Of a stretch of DNA of 14,367 bases, positions 1-6,194 are shown piece after piece. A program made the translations under genes and the position numbers. Under the pieces are notes generated by a model. It was not told the origin of the DNA. It made no database searches and saw only the letters and a program-made list of their open reading frames with translations. Source of the DNA: CAZQKW01 sp964594075 (GTDB lineage Bacteria; Desulfobacterota; WTBG01; CAIYCZ01); assembly GCA_964594075.1 (NCBI GenBank), contig CAZQKW010000072.1:1-14367 (forward strand). The letters are read 5' to 3'. Numbering within the stretch: position 1 is the first letter of the stretch; each line of letters starts with the position of its first letter.

Positions 1-34
1 GAAAAAGAGCATGGGAGCCGCTATCCAGTTTCAA

Positions 35-1003
35 CTAAAAATTTGACATCCTCCTCAGGGAAAAGCCCACAATATAGAACGATTGCACAAAAATAATGCT
101 GTGAGTTAAAAAAATGGCAGCTAATGCCAGCGAGGATAATATTATGTTTAGTTTTTCATTAGTTTCGATCCGCTCTATAATTGACATAAAAAACAGTAAG
201 AAAACCAGGGCAAGGATTGTTGGATTGCCACCCCAACCGATAAATCCCTGCGGGTTTTCGGTAAAAAAAGTAAATGCGACCGATGACAAGATAGCGATGT
301 CCCATGGCAAAAATGTTTGGATAAATGTAAAAAGAAGTGCTGTGAGTAAAAAATAGGTCATGCAACTCATAATAAAAGCACCTTTATATGCGGGAATATC
401 TCCTAACAGAGAAATCAATGCGCTGATAGTGTGAAAGCCAACGGGAAAAGAAGAGAATTCCTGAATGCCCAAGACGGGGTAATAGCTGTTCGGAATTCCA
501 TTCTGCATAACAATCAGAGCAGTAATATAGGAGTGCATGCTCATGTCAGCGCCAGAGGGGGCAATACAATCAAATAGCGGTAATAATCTTAATATGAGAA
601 TGTAAGAAAAAATACTTATCAGTATAGCGTCGGAACGTTTAAAAACGATTCCGGCTTTTTGTTTTGGAATCAATAAAAAATAGATAGATGATAACGTGGT
701 TAGGATTGCTGTTATAAAATAAAGATTTGTTAGTGACAGGGAGATAAATTTTAAAATCCAGAATGACGCTATCCAGAACGACAGGGAAATTCCCGTAATA
801 TAAAAGAGCAAACATGTTACGGGAAGTTGGGTTGCAGCCTGACAAAACATGATCAAAATGCCGGGCATAAAAAAAACACCCAGAGGTCGCCAGAAAATAA
901 GGCCGATAAATAAAGTTAATGATATTAGCCCCAGGGTTGATATTTGCTTTTGAATATTAATTGGCGACATTTTAACGTGCATACCTACACAACGAATTAT
1001 CAT
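35..1003 (-). CDS. Multispanning membrane protein, GT-C glycosyltransferase-like, short C-terminus
   Basis: The 322-residue product is very hydrophobic, with roughly eight or nine predicted membrane segments from about residue 20 to 315. After residue ~150 lies a hydrophilic loop reading SGADMSMHSYITALI, followed by a SYYPVLG..EFSSFPVGFH stretch. Asp and His in the first large outer loop followed by paired membrane helices is the usual arrangement of GT-C enzymes, which use lipid-phosphate sugars (DUF6541-like proteins look similar), but I cannot assign a substrate. The ATG overlaps the stop of the upstream TPR gene in an ATGA, so the two are probably translationally coupled; internal Met codons at residues 8 and 12 are alternative starts. 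Related proteins usually run to about 500-700 residues, so this one may be truncated: beyond the TAG at 35-37 the same frame stays open to the window edge. Membrane protein is secure; GT-C assignment is moderate. Confidence 0.7.
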   Translation of the reverse strand: MIIRCVGMHVKMSPINIQKQISTLGLISLTLFIGLIFWRPLGVFFMPGILIMFCQAATQLPVTCLLFYITGISLSFWIASFWILKFISLSLTNLYFITAILTTLSSIYFLLIPKQKAGIVFKRSDAILISIFSYILILRLLPLFDCIAPSGADMSMHSYITALIVMQNGIPNSYYPVLGIQEFSSFPVGFHTISALISLLGDIPAYKGAFIMSCMTYFLLTALLFTFIQTFLPWDIAILSSVAFTFFTENPQGFIGWGGNPTILALVFLLFFMSIIERIETNEKLNIILSSLALAAIFLTHSIIFVQSFYIVGFSLRRMSNF

Positions 1004-2889
1004 TCTTTAGTTTTGTCACGCAGCGTTTTTAATAACTTCACATCAACCTGAAACCCAAGCTGCTGCATCCTCTCAATATCCGCAAGCCCTTTTTGATATT
1101 CTTTTATCATATAATAGGCAATCGCGCGGTTGTGGTAGGCGTTGCCGTATCGCGGGTTAAGAAGGAGCGCCTGACTGTAATCTGCAATTGCCTTGTCGTA
1201 GACTTGCTTGTGATAATAGGCAAGACCGCGGTTATAATACACATCGGGCGAACGAGGCGTTATACGCAGCGCCTGATCATAATCTGCAATGGCACGGTCG
1301 TATTCTTTCTTATTGGTTAAAACAAGGCCACGGTTATTATAGGCAGCAGCATAATTGGGATAGAGCGCAATAGCTTTGTCATAATTCTCAATAGCCCTGT
1401 CATCATCCCCCTTCAAAGCATACACAAGCCCCAGGTTATAATACGCTTCTGCACAGCGCGGATTAATTTCTATAGCCCGCCTGAAATCATTCATCGCCTT
1501 TTCGTATTCGCCTTTGTTGCCATAAGCGCGACCACGATTGTTATAGGGGCGCACCTTTTGGGGCGATTTTTTTACCGCATCATTCCACAGCGTAAATTCA
1601 TCTCGCCAAAGCTCATTGCGATGGCAGGTCAGGAGCGCGCAACAGAATAGTATTGCAGAGATAATGGCATAAAATAACCGCGAATTTCTGCTGCCCACGA
1701 GTTCATATATGAGAGTCACCAACAATATGCTCAATCCCGTCATAGGCAGATAAAGCCGATGCTCAAAAATGACGTCCCGTATCGGTATTATAGATGATTC
1801 AATTGAAAGGGTCAGGAAGAACCAGAAAATAGCAAACGAAATTATCCGGTGTTTTGTGAAAGCCCAGATGCCTGCAGCAGCAAATGCCGCAAGAATTGAA
1901 AAGCTAAGTATGGTCTGAGGGCTGAAAAAAGTGCGCGCCAAGGGATAGTCATAGTCAAGGTTTTGATTTAGGGGCAAAAGAAAAAGACGCAGATATGTTA
2001 TGAGGACACGCAACTGGGTTAAAAGGTATTCCAGCGGCGAAATATATATAATGCCCTCCGGTCCTTCCTGCATGGCGCGTAGTTTGTCAAAATCAATTGA
2101 CCCGGTACTAAATATCATTAACGGGATTAAAAGACAGAAGGAACATACCAACAGCAGCAATTTCCAGTTAGATATGAAGGTGCTGCGGAAAAAGAAAAAT
2201 TCATACAGCAGGATGGCAAACGGCAGGGTAAAGACCGTTTCTTTGGTAAACATCCCGATAACCGTGATAAGTGCGGCAGCCCCGAAAAAACAGATGGCAT
2301 ATTTTTGCGCTGTTGCCTTCTGCTGCATGAGCCTGCCTTGTATGTAAAGGCACAGCGCTGCCAGGTAGCATACCGCTGCCAGCGATGCCAGCCGCTGCAC
2401 GATATAGGTTACGGCCTGTGTTTGCACCGGATGCAGGGCAAAGAATAGTGCCGCGCAGAAGGCCAGCGACTCTTTCGATGCTGCCAACGGCGTGTTTCTA
2501 AGCGCAGGAGTTGAACAGGTGAGACGGCAAAAAAACATAACCAGCACTGACGCGCAGATGTGAATAATGGTGTTTACGAGGTGATAGCCGAATACATTCA
2601 GCCCATGCAAATAGTTATTGCAGGCAAACGTGAAATAGGTAAAAAAGCGGGTAGGGGAGAATCGGAAAATTGCCTTGAGGTCGCGTATATCTTTAATTGC
2701 GGGATTGCCCTGAATAGAAATCTGATCGTCAAATTGGAAAGGAACGGTAAAGCTGTTTGCATAGACCAGCACCGTAACAACTGCAATAATTGCAATAAAT
2801 AGAAAATTTGCTTTCGCCTGTGACAACCGGTTTGGTTGAAGGGAGGCTTGCGGGGTGGTTTTTTTCTGCTTCTTTTTGTTCTTTTTCAT
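1000..2889 (-). CDS. TMTC-like GT-C membrane protein with C-terminal TPR repeats
   Basis: From the ATG at 2889 the product is 629 residues; a TTG seven codons upstream (2910) is a possible but less likely start. Numbering from that TTG, a Lys-rich cytoplasmic N-terminus precedes TM1 (about 36-52), then the first outer loop carries FDDQISIQGNPAIKD with the paired Asp (61-62) typical of GT-C active sites. About ten further membrane segments follow. The motifs LPLNQNLDYDYPL and IPIRDVIFEHRLYLPMTG are characteristic of bacterial TMTC-type proteins. The last ~185 residues hold five 34-residue TPR units with Tyr, Asn, Arg and Gly in helix A and Ala and Pro in helix B. Animal TMTC1-4 with the same order of parts are protein O-mannosyltransferases. 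By analogy this enzyme would move a sugar from a polyprenyl-phosphate donor to an exported protein (inference). It overlaps the next minus-strand gene by 4 bp and is divergent from the GT2 gene. Confidence 0.85.
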   Translation of the reverse strand: MKKNKKKQKKTTPQASLQPNRLSQAKANFLFIAIIAVVTVLVYANSFTVPFQFDDQISIQGNPAIKDIRDLKAIFRFSPTRFFTYFTFACNNYLHGLNVFGYHLVNTIIHICASVLVMFFCRLTCSTPALRNTPLAASKESLAFCAALFFALHPVQTQAVTYIVQRLASLAAVCYLAALCLYIQGRLMQQKATAQKYAICFFGAAALITVIGMFTKETVFTLPFAILLYEFFFFRSTFISNWKLLLLVCSFCLLIPLMIFSTGSIDFDKLRAMQEGPEGIIYISPLEYLLTQLRVLITYLRLFLLPLNQNLDYDYPLARTFFSPQTILSFSILAAFAAAGIWAFTKHRIISFAIFWFFLTLSIESSIIPIRDVIFEHRLYLPMTGLSILLVTLIYELVGSRNSRLFYAIISAILFCCALLTCHRNELWRDEFTLWNDAVKKSPQKVRPYNNRGRAYGNKGEYEKAMNDFRRAIEINPRCAEAYYNLGLVYALKGDDDRAIENYDKAIALYPNYAAAYNNRGLVLTNKKEYDRAIADYDQALRITPRSPDVYYNRGLAYYHKQVYDKAIADYSQALLLNPRYGNAYHNRAIAYYMIKEYQKGLADIERMQQLGFQVDVKLLKTLRDKTKE

Positions 2890-3038
2890 GCCAGCGGCGC
2901 ATCCCTGCAATCTATTAAAACATAGTAATAAAAGTGACGATATACCTTAATGAAATCGCATCATTAAGTCAAACAGATAAACTGTGCGGTTATATTATCT
3001 TGATACCCATGAATAGATTTACTATAGTTATTCTATAA

Positions 3039-3170
3039 GGTTGTTGAAAAAGTGTCATTCTAAACAAAGTGAAGAATTTCAACATTAGCAACAGTGAGAC
3101 CAAAAAAATATTAGCAATGAGGAATAAATCTATTAACACAGACCTTTCAACGCCACGTTTTTCAACAGCC
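3039..3170. mobile_element. MITE-like element with terminal inverted repeats
   Basis: The left end GGTTGTTGAAAAAGTG (3039-3054) is matched by the inverted right end, which reads GGCTGTTGAAAAACGTG on the minus strand (3154-3170). They differ by one substitution in the outer 13 bases plus one inserted base. The ~100-bp interior has no ORF. Just inside the left end, TCATTCTAAACAAAGTGAAG resembles the dispersed GTCATTCTGAGCGAAGCGAAGAATC-type repeat seen in many bacterial genomes. I see no clear target-site duplication. It lies in the intergenic region between the divergent genes, only ~75 bp before the GT2 start. Confidence 0.6.
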
Positions 3171-3244
3171 GGTTATGAATTTTGGAGCGTGGCTTGAGCC
3201 GCGAGATTTCAGATACGTTCATGTCAACAAATTATTCTTCGCTT

Positions 3245-3919
3245 ATGAAAATTGTTATAATTATCCCGGCATATAATGAAAAAGAAAATATTGCGGCCAT
3301 GGTTAAGTCATGCAACCTGTTTGGATACCATACTGTTTTGGTGGTGGATGACGGCAGCACTGACAATACTGCGCGCATCGCTCGCGAGGCAGGCGCGATG
3401 GTCGTGTCCCACATAATAAACAGGGGGGTGGGGGCTGCCACGCAGACCGGTTTAGAGGCGGCGAAGTTGCTTAATGCTGATATTGCGGTTACCATTGACG
3501 CAGACAGTCAGCATAAACCGCAGGATATAAAAAAACTGATTGATGTGCTGATTGAAAGAAATAGCGACATAGTAATTGGGTCGCGCTTTTTAAACGATCA
3601 GAACAACATTCCCCTGATGCGGAATGTTTTCAATCGTATCGCTAATATGATTACTTTTTTACTTGCCGGCATTATGCTCACCGACTCGCAATCCGGCCTC
3701 AAGGCGTTCTCCCGCAGAGCGCTGGAAACAATCAAGATCAGTTCCAACGGCTTTGAATTCAGCAGCGAGATTATCCGCGAGGCACAGCACGGCCATTTGA
3801 GCATTACCGAAGTTCCGGTTTCGGTCGTCTATACACCGTATTCCCTGTCCAAAGGTCAGAACCTGTCAACTGGCCTAACCACCGTTTTCCGCCTTATTAT
3901 CAGAACCTTGATGAGGTAA
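3245..3919 (+). CDS. GT2 family polyprenyl-phosphate sugar synthase (DPM1-like)
   Basis: A cytoplasmic family 2 glycosyltransferase of about 224 residues. It begins with the canonical first strand MKIVIIIPAYNE, then VVDDGSTDNT (nucleotide-sugar binding), NRGVGAATQTG, the DxD-type metal site in TIDADSQHKP, and the acceptor-side segment LTDSQSGLKAFSRRAL found in dolichyl- or polyprenyl-phosphate mannose/glucose synthases. There is no C-terminal membrane pair, so it is the short soluble form. The start is uncertain: ATG 3245 gives the family-typical N-terminus, ATG 3221 adds eight residues, and a TTG at 3182 is possible; none has a good Shine-Dalgarno sequence. It is followed after two bases by the DUF2304-type gene. 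The likely product is a lipid-phosphate hexose for GT-C enzymes such as the divergent neighbours (inference from context). The exact sugar cannot be read from sequence. Confidence 0.9.
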   Translation: MKIVIIIPAYNEKENIAAMVKSCNLFGYHTVLVVDDGSTDNTARIAREAGAMVVSHIINRGVGAATQTGLEAAKLLNADIAVTIDADSQHKPQDIKKLIDVLIERNSDIVIGSRFLNDQNNIPLMRNVFNRIANMITFLLAGIMLTDSQSGLKAFSRRALETIKISSNGFEFSSEIIREAQHGHLSITEVPVSVVYTPYSLSKGQNLSTGLTTVFRLIIRTLMR

Positions 3920-3921
3920 GT

Positions 3922-4320
3922 ATGGCGCAGAGTTTTTCCCTGTATCAGCTTTTGGTGCCGCTCTTTGCAGTTCTTATGATCGCCAAAGCGGTATCGCAGT
4001 TTTTTCGCCACCGCCGCACGCTGAGAGAACTGTTTGTATTATGTTTGATATGGTCGGGAGTATCTCTGGTCGCAATTTTTCCGGACTTCAGCATGCATTG
4101 GCTTTCACTACTTACAGGAATCAAGAGCGGATTTAACGCGCTGATATTTTTTAATCTCGTGGTGCTGGTGTATGGATTCTTGCAGCTTCTCATCAAAATG
4201 GAAGACAACGAACGCATTCTCACCGAGCTGGTTAGAAAGATCGCTCTCAGCGAATTATCCAAAAGAACTATGCCCACAGAGGACGTGGATAAAAAACTAC
4301 ATGCTGATGATCTCGAATAG
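3922..4320 (+). CDS. DUF2304-type small membrane protein
   Basis: The 132-residue product has three hydrophobic segments: about 8-23, 36-53 with the adjoining FPDFSMHW turn, and about 71-91. They are followed by a charged C-terminal tail (MEDNERILTELVRKIALSEL) that looks helical or coiled-coil. The pattern of FF.HRRTLRELFV, W..V...AIFPD and G....N.L.F..LV matches DUF2304 proteins, which usually follow a DPM1-like GT2 gene. They are thought to act as its membrane partner, but the function is not established. A GAGGT Shine-Dalgarno (3913-3917) overlaps the stop of the GT2 gene, so the two form a tight operon. No terminator is obvious right after it. Confidence 0.8.
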   Translation: MAQSFSLYQLLVPLFAVLMIAKAVSQFFRHRRTLRELFVLCLIWSGVSLVAIFPDFSMHWLSLLTGIKSGFNALIFFNLVVLVYGFLQLLIKMEDNERILTELVRKIALSELSKRTMPTEDVDKKLHADDLE

Positions 4321-4724
4321 ACTATAGTTTTTCGAAATTCTTATCTATTTAGCCATCCAATTAAATTTAACAGAATTTTTCTGCATCAAGATCCTTTTAT
4401 TCACCAAATCTTCATTTCCCATATTTCTTTCATAGAATCAAATAAGTGTTTTATATCATTAAAAATAAATATTAAAAAATAATTTAATATAAATAAATAT
4501 AATGTTTTAATTTATAAATTTGGCATTTAATGAAATAATAAATATTTTGCTGGACAATTTTTATTTGTTAGTCTATTATAAATTTATTATTAAAGGGAAG
4601 CCCATTTAGGCAATTCAAAAATTATTGATCAAAGCAGAGAAAAACAGCTTTATCAGTATTAGTCTCCACAGCGGTTTTTGTTTCGTTTTTTAATATCTAT
4701 AAATAAAAAGGGATGGTAATAGGT
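4321..4724. other. AT-rich intergenic region upstream of the secreted-protein cluster
   Basis: About 400 bases with no supportable gene. The core 4440-4600 is nearly all A and T, in marked contrast with the flanking coding DNA. Such a stretch can hold promoters and UP-like elements, but many -10-like hexamers occur here and none can be singled out. A small CAGAA/TTCTG hairpin at 4371-4383 is too weak to call a terminator. A purine-rich AAAGGGATGG (4707-4716) is the probable ribosome-binding site of the next gene. Confidence 0.5.
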
Positions 4725-6116
4725 ATGAAAAGAACATTAATGTTTTGTTTTTTGATTACGTGCGTTATTGCGGTTGGCTTTCCAATAAACATATCTTTTG
4801 CGGCTCCTGATAATGGAGATGTTTTAAGAGAGGTAGAAAATGGCAATACGATCTTTAATATATTTGAACCCTTTAGTTCAATTGAAGCAGTAATCCAGGC
4901 CGCGCAATTGTGCAGTTCCGGGACACCCCAGGATTTATTTTTTGATGGATTTGAATCAGGGATTGCCAATTGGCAGTCAAAATTAGAAGTGGGAACCCAA
5001 GACCCCTGGACTATTTCGACAACGTTCCCTTACGATGGAAGCACTTACAGCTTACTGGGCGCAGATCTGCCCTCTACATCTTTAACCTGTAAAGAAATGA
5101 TCACCGCAGTGACAATTCCTGCAAATTCGTTTATGAACTTTCAGCATGCTCACGATTTTGAGTATTTCAGTGATGATCCTTCCTATTTTGAATACTTTGA
5201 CGGCGGTGTTGTAGAATTTAGTACTGATGGGGGAACAACATGGAATGATGCAGGGCCGCTATTTAAAGATAATGGGTATAATGCAACAGGTGACAATACT
5301 ATAAGCAGTTCATCTGGTAATCCCTTAGGGGGACGTAATGCTTATGGTGGATTCAGCCTATATAAATCAAGTACCGTGAACCTGAGTTCTTTGTCCGGTA
5401 AAGGCGTGCTTTTCAGGTTTTGCATTGGCACTGATAGTTCTAATGACATTGGCAGCCCAATCGGATGGTTCATAGATAATGTTCTCATCTACCAATGCGT
5501 CACCACTACGACCACGATAAAGCCGACAACATCAATCATTTTACCCACTACAAGTTCAGTCCGGCCCTCGACCACCATAGTTCCCGTTACCACCGTTCCG
5601 GCAAGCACAACCACCAGCGTTGTTCCTCCACCACCAACCAGTACCTCATCAACTGCTACCAGCAGTGTATCGGTTACAACCTCTATGTCCTCAACCACCA
5701 CGACTTCCATCGCCAGTCAATGTCCGTTGGTGGCAATTTCTGGTGACGATCAGAAGAACCTCAGTTTATTGCGGCAATATCGGGATAGGGTTTTGAAAAA
5801 GACCCTGGCCGGCAAGCACTATATAAAGCTGTTCTACGCACATTCAATAGAACTGACACGAATTATGCTCAACAATCCTGCTATCGCTGCTGATGCCAGG
5901 AACTTATTGAACAGTTTAATGCCGAATATAAAAGCTGCGGTTGAAGGTAAATTTGTAACCATAAGACAAACGGAAATAAACAAGACAGTTTATGTGCTTA
6001 ATGAAATTGGCAGTCAGGCAAGCCCCGCGTTATACGAGGATATTCAGAAAGTAAAACGAGATTTAACACAAAATAAAGTTTTTAGTAAAATGGGAATCAA
6101 GGTTAGCCGGCGATAA
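4725..6116 (+). CDS. Secreted protein: jelly-roll-like domain, Thr-rich linker, Cys-Pro C-terminal domain (short paralog)
   Basis: The 463-residue product starts with a Sec signal peptide (MKRTLMFCFLITCVIAVGF..., cleavage near FAA|PD at 26-27). ATG 4725 is preferred over ATG 4713 because AGGGATGG then sits at a usable distance and the signal peptide is canonical. Residues ~50-258 form a beta-rich domain with DGGVVEFSTDGGTTWNDAG, FRFCIGTD and GWFIDNVLI, resembling MAM or immune-inhibitor-A-type jelly-roll modules. Residues ~259-332 are a Thr/Ser/Pro linker. From C333 a ~130-residue helical domain reads LRQYRDRVLKKTLAG..YIKLFYAHSIELT, resembling the CFI-box-CTERM domain of secreted bacterial proteins, but with CPLVA instead of CFIATAAYG. 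The downstream gene, 74 bases away, is a paralog with the same order of domains. The linker may be O-glycosylated. Function unknown; surface or extracellular location inferred. Confidence 0.85.
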   Translation: MKRTLMFCFLITCVIAVGFPINISFAAPDNGDVLREVENGNTIFNIFEPFSSIEAVIQAAQLCSSGTPQDLFFDGFESGIANWQSKLEVGTQDPWTISTTFPYDGSTYSLLGADLPSTSLTCKEMITAVTIPANSFMNFQHAHDFEYFSDDPSYFEYFDGGVVEFSTDGGTTWNDAGPLFKDNGYNATGDNTISSSSGNPLGGRNAYGGFSLYKSSTVNLSSLSGKGVLFRFCIGTDSSNDIGSPIGWFIDNVLIYQCVTTTTTIKPTTSIILPTTSSVRPSTTIVPVTTVPASTTTSVVPPPPTSTSSTATSSVSVTTSMSSTTTTSIASQCPLVAISGDDQKNLSLLRQYRDRVLKKTLAGKHYIKLFYAHSIELTRIMLNNPAIAADARNLLNSLMPNIKAAVEGKFVTIRQTEINKTVYVLNEIGSQASPALYEDIQKVKRDLTQNKVFSKMGIKVSRR

Positions 6117-6144
6117 ACAGTTAATGCAGATTAATAAAAGTTTA

Positions 6145-6153
6145 AAAGCAATT
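6145..6153 (+). promoter_or_regulatory. Single AAAGCAATT motif upstream of the long paralog
   Basis: AAAGCAATT occurs here 38 bases before the ATG at 6191, followed by CATTAGTC. The same nonamer occurs twice in each leader of the cysteine-rich genes, where one copy continues as TTTAGTC. No second copy lies 21 bp away here, so a shared regulatory role is speculative. Confidence 0.25.
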
Positions 6154-6174
6154 CATTAGTCCCCAACATAAAAA

Positions 6175-6194
6175 GGGGATATGAGGGGATATGA
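6175..6194 (+). repeat. 10-bp tandem duplication of the ribosome-binding/start region
   Basis: GGGGATATGA occurs twice back to back, giving two Shine-Dalgarno plus ATG units 10 bases apart and in different frames. The second ATG (6191) opens the signal peptide of the 727-residue protein. The first (6181) opens an out-of-frame ORF of about 48 codons. A TCCCC/GGGGA hairpin (6160-6164 with 6175-6179) could cover the first GGGG. Confidence 0.6.

Noticed and set aside
114..356. Plus-strand ORF of 80 codons opposite the membrane protein
   Set aside because: Entirely antisense to a well-supported membrane protein, with no recognisable features.
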